Shown: positions 51,360 to 60,207 of the stretch, in pieces | Layout: every line of letters starts with the position of its first letter | Position numbering within the stretch: position 1 is the first letter of the stretch | Origin: VRUE01 sp963817905 | Lineage (GTDB): Bacteria; Actinomycetota; Thermoleophilia; Solirubrobacterales; 70-9 | Direction of reading: 5' to 3' | Assembly: GCA_963817905.1 (NCBI GenBank) | Contig: CAWFPS010000001.1 | Location: 186,001 to 250,000 of the forward strand | Length of the DNA: 64,000 nucleotides | The notes under the pieces: generated by a model | Told to the model about the DNA's origin: nothing | The model's database searches: none | Seen by the model: only the letters and a program-made list of their open reading frames with translations | Position numbers and translations under genes: made by a program

Positions 51360-52630
51360 CCGCTCTCGACGTGTTCTTTCACGCGGAGAGGGTCGGCAGG
51401 CTGGAGCGACTGCCGGGGGCGAAGCTTCGCTTCGAGTACACGGCGAAGTGGGTCCACGAGAAAAGTGCGCCGCTCTCGCTTTCTCTACCGCTTGGCGAGG
51501 AGCCCTACGAGGACGATCGCTGTCGGCCGTTCTTCTCCGGTCTCCTTCCCGAGGGCGAGTTCCTGAAATCAATTGCCCGGCGCTTCCACGTCTCGGCCGA
51601 CAATCCGTTCGCCGTGCTCTCGGAAATCGGCGGCGAGTGCGCCGGAGCCGTTTCGCTTGTGGAGGCCGGAGCGGAGCCCCCGTCGCTTGGCCTGTCGGTG
51701 CCCAAATGGCTTGACGAGATCGGCCTCGGCCTTCTACTGGCTGAACTTCCGGATCGCCCCCTCTTGGCCGAGCCCGGCGGAGACGATGAGGGCATCAGGC
51801 TCTCATTGGCTGGATCGCAGGACAAGCTTCCCGTCCTGTGGATGGACGACCGCATCGGCATCACGCGCGGTCATCCGCCCAGCACCCACATCATCAAGGT
51901 GCCGTTGCGCGCCGTTGACGACATGGTCGCCAACGAGGCCTACTGCATGAATCTCGCCTCCGTTGCGGGCCTGGCCGTCGCAGAGGTAAGGCCGATCGCA
52001 GCCGGTGGGCAGGAAGGGTTGCTCGTCTATCGCTACGACCGCGCCGGGGCCAAAGGGGCGGAGATTCACCGCATCCATCAGGAGGACTTCTGCCAAGCCC
52101 TGGGCTATTACCCGGAAGAGAAGTACCAGGCGCACGGCGGTCCCGGAGTAGCCCAATGCGCCGCGCTCATCAGAGCCCACTCGGCCGCTCCCGGTGCCGA
52201 TATCTTCGCCTTCCTCGATGCGTTGGTCTTCAACCTGCTGATCGGCAATGCCGATGCCCACTCTAAGAACTACTCCCTGATCCTGGAGGGCGACGAATCG
52301 CCGCGCTTGGCCCCTCTCTACGACCTGCTCTCGACCCGGGTCTACGGTCACCGCTTCAATCGCAAGATGGCGATGAAGTATGGGGGCGAGTACCGACCGG
52401 AGCGCATCCGGGGCCGACACCTCGATCGGCTGGCGAACGATCTCGATCTACCTCCGAAGGGCTTGAGGCGACGGGTCGGCGAGTTGCTGGAAAGAGTCGA
52501 GTCTTCACTAGAGACAGCACGCGACCGTCTCCCCGAGCATTGGAGTGAGGCGCCAACCGTCGGCGGCATCGAGACCGTGATCGAAGAGATGGCGGAACTG
52601 ATTCGGCGGGCCGCCGCCGAACCTGTCTGA
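51356..52630 (+). CDS. hipA: HipA-like serine/threonine kinase toxin
   Basis: 424 aa. Couple_hipA N-terminal region, ATP-binding LSLAGSQDKLPVLW, and the catalytic GNADAHSKNYSLI with conserved aspartate and asparagine, then APLYDLLST. HipA kinases phosphorylate glutamyl-tRNA synthetase or other targets and cause growth arrest. ATG 51356 is used; the open frame upstream runs through hipB and the operators. Wobble GC is a little lower than in flanking genes, consistent with a mobile toxin-antitoxin module. Confidence 0.94.
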   Translation: MTALDVFFHAERVGRLERLPGAKLRFEYTAKWVHEKSAPLSLSLPLGEEPYEDDRCRPFFSGLLPEGEFLKSIARRFHVSADNPFAVLSEIGGECAGAVSLVEAGAEPPSLGLSVPKWLDEIGLGLLLAELPDRPLLAEPGGDDEGIRLSLAGSQDKLPVLWMDDRIGITRGHPPSTHIIKVPLRAVDDMVANEAYCMNLASVAGLAVAEVRPIAAGGQEGLLVYRYDRAGAKGAEIHRIHQEDFCQALGYYPEEKYQAHGGPGVAQCAALIRAHSAAPGADIFAFLDALVFNLLIGNADAHSKNYSLILEGDESPRLAPLYDLLSTRVYGHRFNRKMAMKYGGEYRPERIRGRHLDRLANDLDLPPKGLRRRVGELLERVESSLETARDRLPEHWSEAPTVGGIETVIEEMAELIRRAAAEPV

Positions 52631-52633
52631 GCC

Positions 52634-53473
52634 CTAAGCCGCTTCGCGCTCGGCGCGCTTTTCCCAGTAGCGGTTGAGGCCGCGCCACTGGTATTGCGGG
52701 GGGACGCTCTGGATCAGCGCCTCCGCCGTCTCGGGATCGACGCTCTCGGCGACCTGGGCGCGGTGGTGGCGCTCGTAGTCAGCCTCGGAGAACTCGCGGG
52801 CCATGTCGGCCTCTTCGCGGAGGCGCCGGCGGACGGCCTCAAGGTGCTCGATCGGATCGTCCACCTGGCCGAAGTGGGTTAGGGCGAGGCGCTCGGGGCG
52901 CCATGACTCGACAGCCGCGATCGAGTCCAGCCAGGTCTCGATATCGATATCGGGCGGCGGTGTGGGGGGGACGATCAGGCCCGAGGGTGGGATTCTCACC
53001 GCAGCGACGTCGCCGGTGAACGCGGTGCCGGAGTCCTGGTGGAAATAGGAGACGTGGTGGGAGGCGTGGCCGGGGGTGTAGGCGACCCGCATGCCGAGCA
53101 CGTCCTCGCCGCCGGCGAGCGGCCTCACGTTGGCCTCGGGCACGGGCACGATCTCCCCCCAGAGGTACTCCATCCGGTCGCCGTAGAGGCGCTCGGCGCT
53201 GGCCAAAAGCTTCGAGGGGTCGACCAGGTGGCGGGCACCGCGCTCGTGCACGTAGACCTCCAGCTCGGGCCAGCGCCGCACCAGGGCGCCGGTCGCGGCG
53301 GCGTGATCGAGGTGGATGTGGGTGAGCAGGATCGCCCGCGGCTGCTCGTCTCCGAGCGCCTCCAGCAGCGTCTCCATCGAGGACTGGGGACCCGGGTCGA
53401 CCAGGCAGCCGTCCACCTCCCAGCAGCCGATCACGTGCGGGCGGCCGAGGTGCATTACGTCGATTACACGCAT
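52634..53473 (-). CDS. Metallo-beta-lactamase-fold hydrolase
   Basis: 279 aa. THIHLDHAAATG (HxHxDH), TPGHASHHVSYF, FTGDVAAVR and a final LTHFGQ complete the two-metal site. The C-terminal ~80 residues form an extra helical part. Substrate unknown; glyoxalase II-like or lactonase-like activities are possible. TAGGCT 6 nt before the ATG (53473) suggests its own leaderless promoter. It is separated from the upstream epimerase gene by a hairpin. Confidence 0.9.
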   Translation of the reverse strand: MRVIDVMHLGRPHVIGCWEVDGCLVDPGPQSSMETLLEALGDEQPRAILLTHIHLDHAAATGALVRRWPELEVYVHERGARHLVDPSKLLASAERLYGDRMEYLWGEIVPVPEANVRPLAGGEDVLGMRVAYTPGHASHHVSYFHQDSGTAFTGDVAAVRIPPSGLIVPPTPPPDIDIETWLDSIAAVESWRPERLALTHFGQVDDPIEHLEAVRRRLREEADMAREFSEADYERHHRAQVAESVDPETAEALIQSVPPQYQWRGLNRYWEKRAEREAA

Positions 53474-53479
53474 CGCGGC

Positions 53480-53485
53480 AGCCTA
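53480..53485 (-). promoter_or_regulatory. Putative -10 box TAGGCT of the metallo-hydrolase gene
   Basis: On the minus strand TAGGCT is followed after 6 nt by ATG. It touches the base of the adjacent 21-nt-arm hairpin. Confidence 0.45.
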
Positions 53486-53553
53486 AGGGAGTCGGGGGAG
53501 GGCTCGACGGAGCAACAGCGGGGAGGCTCCGGCGAGCCCTCCCCCAACTCCCT
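53486..53553. repeat. Junction hairpin with 21-nt arms
   Basis: AGGGAGTCGGGGGAGGGCTC plus G (53486-53506) pairs with 53533-53553, one mismatch (C93/A546 position) over 21. The tip holds CGGAG/CTCCG. The right arm ends on the first base of the epimerase stop codon (minus strand, 53555-53553). Confidence 0.85.
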
Positions 53554-54548
53554 CACGCAACCGGATCGGGAAAACGCTCGTCTCCTTCGAGCGTCTGCCG
53601 TATGCCTTCCTCAAGTCCGCGGGGGGCGTACCCCAGTTCGCGACCAGCCTTCTCATAGCTCGCCCAGAAGGTGACTCCGTCGGCGGAGGAGATCAGCTCG
53701 CGCAGGTTCGGCGGCTGGCCGGCGAGCCTGCCGACGAGCGGGCCGATCGGACTCAGCGCCTTGAGCACGACGGTGGGCATCGCCCGCTTGGGTGCCTTGC
53801 GGCCGCTGGCGGCCGCGACCGTATCGATCGCCTCGCGGATCGTCGTCGCCGGGCCGCTGATCACGTAGGTCTCGCCCACCGCGCCTTTGTCGAGGGCGAG
53901 CAGGATGCCGCCGGCGATGTCCTCAACGTGGGTGAGGCAGATGCCGAGATCCGGGAAGGGCAGCAGGAAGAGGCGACCGGCGAAGAATTCGTCGAGCAGG
54001 TCGGCGACCTGCGAAGTGTCGCCAGGGCCGTAGACGCCGCCGGGCTGCACGATCACGCCGGGCAGGCCCTCATCGGCCATCATTCGCTTGGCGATCCGGT
54101 GGCCCTCGAGCTTGGTCTCCTCGTAGTAGGAGGTGAACTCCCGGCCGGGGTGCTCGTAGGACTCGTCGACGACCTCGCCGTGGGTGTTGCCGAAGGCGCC
54201 GACGGTGGAGACGTAGACGAGCTTGCCGACCTCGGCCTCGAGCGCCGCGCGCAGGACCCGCTCGCTGCCCCTGACGTTCGCCTCATACATCGCCGGGTGC
54301 TGCTTGGCCGGGATGCCGATCTCATACATCGCCGCCGCATGGACGACGCCGTCGCAGCCGGCCATGCCGTCGCGGAGGGCCCGCTCGTCGCTGAGGCTTC
54401 CCTCGACCAGGTCGCAGCCCAGCTCGCGCAGCTTGCCGGCCTTCTCCGGGCTGCGCACCAGGCAGGCGACCTCGTCGCCGCGCCCGCGGAGCTGCCGCGC
54501 GACCTCGCCGCCGATGAACCCCGTCGCTCCCGTCAGAAAGACCTTCAT
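53553..54548 (-). CDS. NAD-dependent epimerase/dehydratase (SDR family)
   Basis: 331 aa. TGATGFIGGEVARQL binds the dinucleotide; YVSTVGAFG and the YxxxK pair YYEETK form the active site; VHAAAMYE is the stabilising motif. It resembles dihydroflavonol-4-reductase/hopanoid-associated sugar epimerase-type SDRs. Substrate unknown. TAGGCT 7 nt before ATG 54548 indicates a leaderless start. Confidence 0.9.
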   Translation of the reverse strand: MKVFLTGATGFIGGEVARQLRGRGDEVACLVRSPEKAGKLRELGCDLVEGSLSDERALRDGMAGCDGVVHAAAMYEIGIPAKQHPAMYEANVRGSERVLRAALEAEVGKLVYVSTVGAFGNTHGEVVDESYEHPGREFTSYYEETKLEGHRIAKRMMADEGLPGVIVQPGGVYGPGDTSQVADLLDEFFAGRLFLLPFPDLGICLTHVEDIAGGILLALDKGAVGETYVISGPATTIREAIDTVAAASGRKAPKRAMPTVVLKALSPIGPLVGRLAGQPPNLRELISSADGVTFWASYEKAGRELGYAPRGLEEGIRQTLEGDERFPDPVA

Positions 54549-54555
54549 CGCCGGA

Positions 54556-54561
54556 AGCCTA
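54556..54561 (-). promoter_or_regulatory. Putative -10 box TAGGCT of the epimerase gene
   Basis: Minus-strand TAGGCT, 7 nt before the start codon at 54548. Confidence 0.45.
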
Positions 54562-54590
54562 TCCAGACGACCCGCCTACAATCGAACTCA

Positions 54591-55937
54591 GTGCAGCGGT
54601 CGCGAAACGGACGACAGGCGGAGACGCGTTACGGCGCCAGCGGCGCCGGCGTCGCCAACCCGCGTGCGCGCCAGCGGGCGCTGGCGATCGGCGTCACCAG
54701 CGGGCGCGAGGACGGCGACCCACTCGCCGAGCTGAAGGAGCTGCTGCGCACCGCGGGCGTCGCCACCGCGGGCGAGGCGGTCCAGCAGCGGGAGGCGCCG
54801 GACCCCGATCGCTATCTCGGCCGCGGCAAGCTGGCCGAGGTGAAGGAGCAGATTGCCGCCTGCGACGCCAACCTCGTCGCCTGCGACGACGAGCTTGCCC
54901 CGCGCCAGGAGCGCAACCTCGAGGCGGCGCTGGGCGTGCCGGTGATCGACCGCACCGCAGTGATCCTCGACATCTTCGCCGATCACGCCCACTCGGCCGA
55001 GGGCAAGCTGCAGGTCGAGCTGGCCCAGCTCGAGTACAACCTGGCCCGCATGCGGGGGCTGTGGACCCATCTCGAGCGGCTCGGCGGCGGCATCGGCACC
55101 AGGGGCCCGGGCGAGAGCCAGATCGAGACCGACCGCCGCCTCGCCCGCGACCGGATCGCCGCCCTGCGCCGCCGGCTCGGCCGGCTGGAGCGCAACCGCG
55201 GCGTGATGCGGGCACAGCGAGATCGCTCCTCGCTGCCCCGGGTCGCCCTCGCCGGCTACACCAACGCCGGCAAGTCGACCCTGCTCAACGCGATCACCGG
55301 GGCCGAGGTAGGGGTCGGCGACCGCCTCTTCCACACCCTAGACCCGACCACGCGCAGCGCCGAGCTGGCCGGGCGTGACTACCTGCTCACCGACACGGTC
55401 GGCTTCATCGAGAAGCTGCCCCACCAGCTGGTCGAGGCCTTCAAGGCGACCCTGGAGGAGACCGTTCTTGCCGACCTGATCCTGCACGTCGTCGACTCGG
55501 CCGCCCCCGAGGAGCGCCGCCTGGCCGACATGCAGGCGGTCGACGAGGTGCTGGAGGAGATCGGCGCGGGGGACAAGCCGCGGCTGCTGGTGCTCAACAA
55601 GTCGGACCTGCTGGGCGAGGAGGAGCGGGCCGAGGTGCAGCTTCAGGAGGTCGAGGCGGCGCTGGTCTCGGCGCTTACCGGAGACGGCCTGGACCGGCTG
55701 GCGGAGCAGATCGAGGCGGCGTTCGCGGACACCCTGGCCGAGGTTGAGCTTTTGATTCCGTATGCCGAGGGCGGGCGGCTGCATGAGCTGCACGAGATTG
55801 CCGGCGAGGTTGAGCGGAGCGATCGCGAGGACGGGGTGCTGGTTCGGGCCAAGGTGCCTGTGGCGGAGCTGCATCGGTTTGTGGATCTTGCTGCCGTGGG
55901 GGTAGGGGAGAGGGGCGCCCCTCGCCCGTCCAAATGA
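54591..55937 (+). CDS. hflX: GTPase HflX
   Basis: 448 aa from GTG 54591. The N-terminal domain (DRYLGRGKLAEVKEQI; GVPVIDRTAVILDIFADHA; GGGIGTRGPGESQIETDRR) and G-domain (GYTNAGKST, DTVGFIEKLPHQLVEAFKATLEE, NKSD) are typical. It rescues or splits stalled ribosomes. TACAAT 8 nt upstream suggests a leaderless transcript. The last ~10 residues (GERGAPRPSK) and stop come from a palindrome, beyond the normal end of the family. Confidence 0.95.
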   Translation: MQRSRNGRQAETRYGASGAGVANPRARQRALAIGVTSGREDGDPLAELKELLRTAGVATAGEAVQQREAPDPDRYLGRGKLAEVKEQIAACDANLVACDDELAPRQERNLEAALGVPVIDRTAVILDIFADHAHSAEGKLQVELAQLEYNLARMRGLWTHLERLGGGIGTRGPGESQIETDRRLARDRIAALRRRLGRLERNRGVMRAQRDRSSLPRVALAGYTNAGKSTLLNAITGAEVGVGDRLFHTLDPTTRSAELAGRDYLLTDTVGFIEKLPHQLVEAFKATLEETVLADLILHVVDSAAPEERRLADMQAVDEVLEEIGAGDKPRLLVLNKSDLLGEEERAEVQLQEVEAALVSALTGDGLDRLAEQIEAAFADTLAEVELLIPYAEGGRLHELHEIAGEVERSDREDGVLVRAKVPVAELHRFVDLAAVGVGERGAPRPSK

Positions 55938-55995
55938 CGGGCTAATTAGCCCGTCATTTTGAGTATCCGCCCGGGAGAGGGGCGCCCCTCTCCCC
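55905..55995. repeat. Nested palindromic element at the hflX-dut junction
   Basis: Outer arms GGGGAGAGGGGCGCCCCTC (55905-55923) and 55977-55995 are exact complements (19 bp). Nested inside is a perfect 28-nt palindrome at 55932-55959, AAATGACGGGCTAA followed by its complement. The hflX stop (55935-55937) lies in the inner palindrome. No second copy in the window. Confidence 0.9.
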
Positions 55996-56019
55996 AATCC
56001 TCACGCTAGGGTTGCCCGC

Positions 56020-56451
56020 GTGGAGTTGCCCGTCGCAAAGTTGCAGCCCGCGGCGGTTCTTCCGAGCCGGGCGCATGAGGGCGATGCGGGGCTCGATCTT
56101 TATGCCTGTGAGGCTGCTCATATTGGGCCCGGTGAGCGGTGGAGCGTTGGGACCGGGGTTGCGGTGGAGATTCCCGAGGGGCATGCTGGGCTGGTGCTGC
56201 CGAGGTCTGGACTGGCCAAGAAGCACGGGATCGCTCTGGTCAACAGTCCCGGCCTGATCGACTCCGGCTACCGGGGCGAGATTCGGGTGCTGCTGCTCAA
56301 CACCGACCCGGCGGAGACTTTCCGGGTCGAGCCCGGTGACCGGATCGCTCAGCTCGTAATCGCACCGATCGTGCTCGCCAACCCGGTCGAGACCGAGGCT
56401 CTCGCGGAAACCTCTCGCGGCGACGGCGGCTTCGGCTCTTCTGGGCGCTGA
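56020..56451 (+). CDS. dut: Deoxyuridine 5'-triphosphate nucleotidohydrolase
   Basis: 143 aa trimeric dUTPase. Motifs: DAGLDLYA, PRSGLAKKHGI, NSPGLIDSGYRGEI, RIAQLVI and the flexible C-terminal RGDGGFGSSGR, all in order. It hydrolyses dUTP to dUMP. GTG 56020; TAGGGT 7 nt upstream. The first ~200 nt are G/T-rich after the adjacent palindrome. Confidence 0.96.
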   Translation: MELPVAKLQPAAVLPSRAHEGDAGLDLYACEAAHIGPGERWSVGTGVAVEIPEGHAGLVLPRSGLAKKHGIALVNSPGLIDSGYRGEIRVLLLNTDPAETFRVEPGDRIAQLVIAPIVLANPVETEALAETSRGDGGFGSSGR

Positions 56452-56456
56452 AGGCC

Positions 56457-57191
56457 TCAGGCACCAGCAGCCGACCGGGCCGACTCATGCGCTGCCCGCT
56501 CCAGGGCGTCGTCCAGCGGCTCCAGCTCCGGGCGCCGTCCGTAGCGCCGCTCCAGCGCCCGTGAGATCAGCTCGTCGGCGAGCCAGGCGTTCTTGGGCAG
56601 CAGCGGGCCGTGTAGGTAGGTGCCGATCAGGTTGTCGCGGCGGGCGCCCTCAAGGCCGTCCTCGCCGTTGTTGCCGAAGCCTTTGATCACCCGCCCAAGC
56701 GGGGTCGCGCCCTGGCCCAGGTGGGTGCGGCCGCCGTGGTTCTCGAAGCCGGCGATCGCCTGCGGTCCCGTCCCCAGGTCGACCTCGATCGCGACGTTGC
56801 CGATCAGGCGCGGGCTCTCACTCCGCACCGTCTCCAGGTCGAGCAGGCCGAGACCGGGCAGGCGCTCTTCGCCGAGCTGGTAGCTGTGGCCGAGCAGCTG
56901 GTAACCGCCGCAGACCGCCAGCACCACCGCGCCGTCGCCGGCCGCCGCGGCAAGGGCCTCGCGCTTGCTCTCGACCATGTCGGCGGCGACGGCGCGCTGG
57001 TCGCGGTCCTGGCCGCCGCCGAGGTAGAGGAAGTCGTGGGCCGCCGGGTCGAAGCGCTCGCCCGGTCCGGCCGTCGCATGGGAGAACTCGATCCCCCGCC
57101 ACTGGCAGCGCCGCCGCAGGAAGAGGATGTTGCCGCGGTCGGCGTAGATGTTCATCTGCTCCGGGTAGAGGGCGAGGAGGCGAAGCTCCAT
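56457..57191 (-). CDS. gatD: Lipid II isoglutaminyl synthase glutaminase subunit GatD
   Basis: 244 aa CobB/CobQ-like glutamine amidotransferase: AVCGGYQLLGHSY carries the nucleophilic Cys, and GTYLHGPLLPKN the histidine. LYPEQMNIYADRGNI is the GatD-type start. With MurT it amidates the D-glutamate of lipid II. A methyltransferase gene is inserted between it and murT. ATG 57191. Confidence 0.92.
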   Translation of the reverse strand: MELRLLALYPEQMNIYADRGNILFLRRRCQWRGIEFSHATAGPGERFDPAAHDFLYLGGGQDRDQRAVAADMVESKREALAAAAGDGAVVLAVCGGYQLLGHSYQLGEERLPGLGLLDLETVRSESPRLIGNVAIEVDLGTGPQAIAGFENHGGRTHLGQGATPLGRVIKGFGNNGEDGLEGARRDNLIGTYLHGPLLPKNAWLADELISRALERRYGRRPELEPLDDALERAAHESARSAAGA

Positions 57192-57913
57192 CAGGCCTCC
57201 TTCTCGAAGAGCACGACGGCCGAGCCGACGTGCGCATCGGTCGCCGGTATCTCGCGGCGGCCGGCCGGCCGCAGGCCGACGCTGAGGCCCTCCGCTTCGA
57301 GGGTCTCGGCGGAGAGCACGGCCAGCTCGATCTCGTTCAGCTCGTCGGTCATCTCACCGTCGGGGCTGACCGTCTGGCGCAAGCGCCGCAGCAGGATCGT
57401 CTCATCGTCGATGAGCGGCTCCAGCGGCAGGCTGGAGTAGATCCAACCCTCGACCTGGCGAACGTCGGGGAGCGGCGGCATGGTGCTGTCGGGCGGCGGG
57501 ACGGGGATCTCCTCGACCAGGGCGAAGGCGGCGAGACCGCCGGGCAGCAGGTTCGCCCGGGTGCTCGAGAGGCAGGCGACCCGGTCGGCGGCGCCGGACA
57601 GCAGCTGGATCAGCTGCATCGGCGCGATCACGAGGCTGGCCTTGGCCGTGAGCTCGAAGCTGCGCACGTCGGCCAGCTCGGCGTCGCCGGGCAGCTCGCC
57701 CGAGCGCTCCCAAAGCGCCGCGACAAGCTCCGCGTCGCGGTCGACGCCGAGCACCAGGTGGGGTTCGCGCCTGGCCAGGTGGAGGGTGACCCGCCCGGCG
57801 CCGCAGCCCAGCTCGACGATCCCCCGCTCGCCGCGGTCGGCCAGCTCCTCCCAGAGCGGCAGGTCGGCGGTGTAGGAGCCACACTCGACTTCGTGCCAGA
57901 TCAATCCGCTCAT
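57191..57913 (-). CDS. SAM-dependent methyltransferase-fold protein in the murT-gatD operon
   Basis: 240 aa. IVELGCGAGRVTLHLA is a class I SAM-binding motif I, followed by GVDRDAELV; IAPMQLIQLLSG occupies the motif IV region. It starts at ATG 57913 overlapping the murT stop, and its own stop touches gatD (57191). Strict coupling between the two amidation subunits suggests a cell-wall or lipid-linked substrate, but none is recognisable. Confidence 0.82.
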   Translation of the reverse strand: MSGLIWHEVECGSYTADLPLWEELADRGERGIVELGCGAGRVTLHLARREPHLVLGVDRDAELVAALWERSGELPGDAELADVRSFELTAKASLVIAPMQLIQLLSGAADRVACLSSTRANLLPGGLAAFALVEEIPVPPPDSTMPPLPDVRQVEGWIYSSLPLEPLIDDETILLRRLRQTVSPDGEMTDELNEIELAVLSAETLEAEGLSVGLRPAGRREIPATDAHVGSAVVLFEKEA

Positions 57914-59280
57914 CGCCAGAACTCCTTGGCCAGGCCGCGGCCGGCCAGCAGCTTGCGCAGCTCCAGCAATGCCGTGTAGGTGGGAAGGGCGAAGAGGCGC
58001 GGGCCGGACTCGGCAACCGCCCGGTCGAGCGAGCGCTCGATGTTCTGCTCGACCTCGATCGCCTCGGCCGGCCAACCCGCGTACTTGAGCCGCAGGGCCA
58101 TCTCCGGCGCCCGCGTGCCGGTGCAGGTCACCCGTCGCACCGCGGTGGAGAGCAGCTCGAAGTCAGCGTCCCATACCCAGGAGACGTCGCGGCCGTCGGC
58201 GACCCGGTCGTTGAGCCCGATCCAGAGGTCGAGCTTCTCCCCGTCGGCCTCGAGCAGCAGCGTGCGCAGCACCTCGTTGGCCCCGGCCGGGTTCTTGATC
58301 AGCAGGATCGAGAGCTGGGTGGAGTCGACGGCGATCGTCTCGACCCGGCCGAAAGCGGCTCGCATCGTCGAGAGGCCGCCAGCGATGGTCTCCGGGCTCA
58401 CGCCAAGCTCGAGCGACGTGGCGACGGCGGCGAGGGCGTTGTAGACGTTGTAGAGGCCGGGGACGGGGAGTCGCAGGTCGATCTCGCCGCCGGGGATGCG
58501 CAGGGTCATGTCCGAACCGGCCATCCCGCGCAGATGGATCTTCGTCGCGGCGACGTCCGGCGCCGGCCGGTTGGCGCCGCAGTTGGGGCAGGAGTAGTGG
58601 CCCAGGTGCCCGACGAAGGCACGGTCGTAGGCGTAGGGATGGCCGCAGCGGCGGCAGTGCTTGGCGTCGAAGGCGTGCTGCAGCTCGGGCAACGCCTGCG
58701 AGTCGTCCTCGATCCCGAAGTAGGCGATGCCCTGGCGCGGGTTGCCGTCGCCGTCGCGGCCCAGGTCGGCGACCGCCGGGTCGTCGGCATTGAGCACGAA
58801 GCGCGTGCGCCCGCTGCGCGCGGCCACCGTCTTGCTCCACTCTTCGGCCAGTGCCTCCATCTCGCCGTAGCGGTCGAGCTGGTCGCGGAAGAGGTTGCCG
58901 AGCACGATCAGGGAGGGGTCGAGCGCGGAGGCGACCTGCGGCAGCCAAGCCTCGTCGACCTCGAATAGGCCCTCGTCCCCCTGCTGCTCCAGCAGTGCAG
59001 TGGCGACGCCCCAGGTCATGTTCGAGCCGGCCCGGTTGTGGACGGGACGGCGGCCGTCGGCGGCCAGCGCGGCCGCGATCATCCCGGCGGTGGTCGTCTT
59101 GCCGTTGGTCGCACTGACGATCGTCGTGCCGCGCTGGAGGCGTCCGCCGAGGCGGGCGAGCGCGTCGGGGGCCAGTCGCAGCAGCATCCGTCCCGGCAGC
59201 GTGGTGCCGCCGCCGCGCCCGCTGGCACGGCTGGCCGCGCCGACGGCGCGGGCCGCGGTCAGCTTCGCTCCGAACAGCAC
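57910..59280 (-). CDS. murT: Lipid II isoglutaminyl synthase subunit MurT
   Basis: 456 aa Mur-ligase-like ATPase. SATNGKTTTAGMIAAAL is the P-loop; NADDPAVADLG and the insertion CRRCGHPYAY...CPNCGANRPAP form the four-cysteine ribbon characteristic of MurT; DUF1727 C-terminal domain ends the protein. It forms isoglutamine in peptidoglycan with GatD. GTG 59280 immediately follows the lipid kinase stop. Confidence 0.94.
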   Translation of the reverse strand: MLFGAKLTAARAVGAASRASGRGGGTTLPGRMLLRLAPDALARLGGRLQRGTTIVSATNGKTTTAGMIAAALAADGRRPVHNRAGSNMTWGVATALLEQQGDEGLFEVDEAWLPQVASALDPSLIVLGNLFRDQLDRYGEMEALAEEWSKTVAARSGRTRFVLNADDPAVADLGRDGDGNPRQGIAYFGIEDDSQALPELQHAFDAKHCRRCGHPYAYDRAFVGHLGHYSCPNCGANRPAPDVAATKIHLRGMAGSDMTLRIPGGEIDLRLPVPGLYNVYNALAAVATSLELGVSPETIAGGLSTMRAAFGRVETIAVDSTQLSILLIKNPAGANEVLRTLLLEADGEKLDLWIGLNDRVADGRDVSWVWDADFELLSTAVRRVTCTGTRAPEMALRLKYAGWPAEAIEVEQNIERSLDRAVAESGPRLFALPTYTALLELRKLLAGRGLAKEFWR

Positions 59281-60177
59281 CTAAGCCCCGGAGGTGGGGG
59301 GCACCAGGACGCTGAGGGCTCTCGGCAGGACGCGCAGCGAGGCCGGCAGGTCGGTGAGGTGCTCGCCGTCGGCGTAGACGGGAAAGGGCTTGCTCGCGGT
59401 CAGCTCGAGCTGGGCGGCGCGAAATACCCGCACCTCGTCCTCATTCACGTGGGTGCCCTTGAACACCTTGGGCAGGTTACCCACGAAACGGAGCTTGCCG
59501 GCCTCGCCGACGGTGACGATGTCGAACTCGCCGTCGTCCAGCTCGGCGTCCGGCGCGATGAACATCCCGCCGCCAAAGGCCCGGCTGTTGGCGACCGAGA
59601 CGGAGTAGCCGCTGGTCCGCACCCGTTCCTCGCCGACCCCGATCGTGAAGCGGGCCGGCTTCCAACCAAGCAGGGTGCGGATCGCCGCGTAGGCGTAGAC
59701 GAGGTTGCCGCGCACGAAGTGGGTCTCGTTGGCGAGCCGGTTCGCTTCCGAGTCGAAGCCGACGCTGACGATGCCGAGGAAGCGCTTGCCGTTGGCCTCG
59801 CCGACGTCGATCCGGCGGCTCTCCCCGGCAGCCAGCACGGCGACGGCCGCCACCGGGTCATCGGGGATGCCGAGCACCCGGGCGAGGTCGTTGCCGCGCC
59901 CGCCGGGAACGATCCCCAGCGGCGTCTCGGCTCCGGCCATGGCGCCGCCGACCGCGCCGAGCAGCCCGTCGCCGCTGATCACCACCGGCACCTCGCCCGC
60001 GTCGACCGCCCGCAGGGCCCGCTCGACCCCGTCCTCGAGGCCTCGCGTACGCTCGACCCGGAAGGGGATCCGGCGCTCGTCAAGCTCCTGCTCGACCGCG
60101 GGCAGCAGCTTCAGCGTCTTGCCGCCCGCGGAGGACGGATTGACCAGCAGCACCAGCGGCATACCCTCGATCTCCAT
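59281..60177 (-). CDS. Diacylglycerol/lipid kinase-family protein
   Basis: 298 aa. LVNPSSAGGK and PLGIVPGGRGNDLARVLGI are DAGK catalytic-domain motifs. The signature GGDGT is SGDGLLG here, so the first Gly and the Thr are changed; activity may be retained since GDG is kept. Likely phosphorylates diacylglycerol or a related lipid. TAGGCT lies 9 nt before ATG 60177. It heads the murT-gatD operon. Confidence 0.88.
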   Translation of the reverse strand: MEIEGMPLVLLVNPSSAGGKTLKLLPAVEQELDERRIPFRVERTRGLEDGVERALRAVDAGEVPVVISGDGLLGAVGGAMAGAETPLGIVPGGRGNDLARVLGIPDDPVAAVAVLAAGESRRIDVGEANGKRFLGIVSVGFDSEANRLANETHFVRGNLVYAYAAIRTLLGWKPARFTIGVGEERVRTSGYSVSVANSRAFGGGMFIAPDAELDDGEFDIVTVGEAGKLRFVGNLPKVFKGTHVNEDEVRVFRAAQLELTASKPFPVYADGEHLTDLPASLRVLPRALSVLVPPTSGA

Positions 60178-60186
60178 CGCTTTCCC

Positions 60187-60192
60187 AGCCTA
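60187..60192 (-). promoter_or_regulatory. Putative -10 box TAGGCT of the lipid kinase operon
   Basis: Minus-strand TAGGCT, 9 nt before ATG 60177. Confidence 0.5.
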
Positions 60193-60207
60193 TTTGTCCG
60201 GTCCCGC

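Noticed and set aside
53928..54590. Long upstream extension of the hflX frame
   Set aside because: It runs antisense through the epimerase gene and shows shadow composition; GTG 54591 with TACAAT 8 nt before it is the better start.
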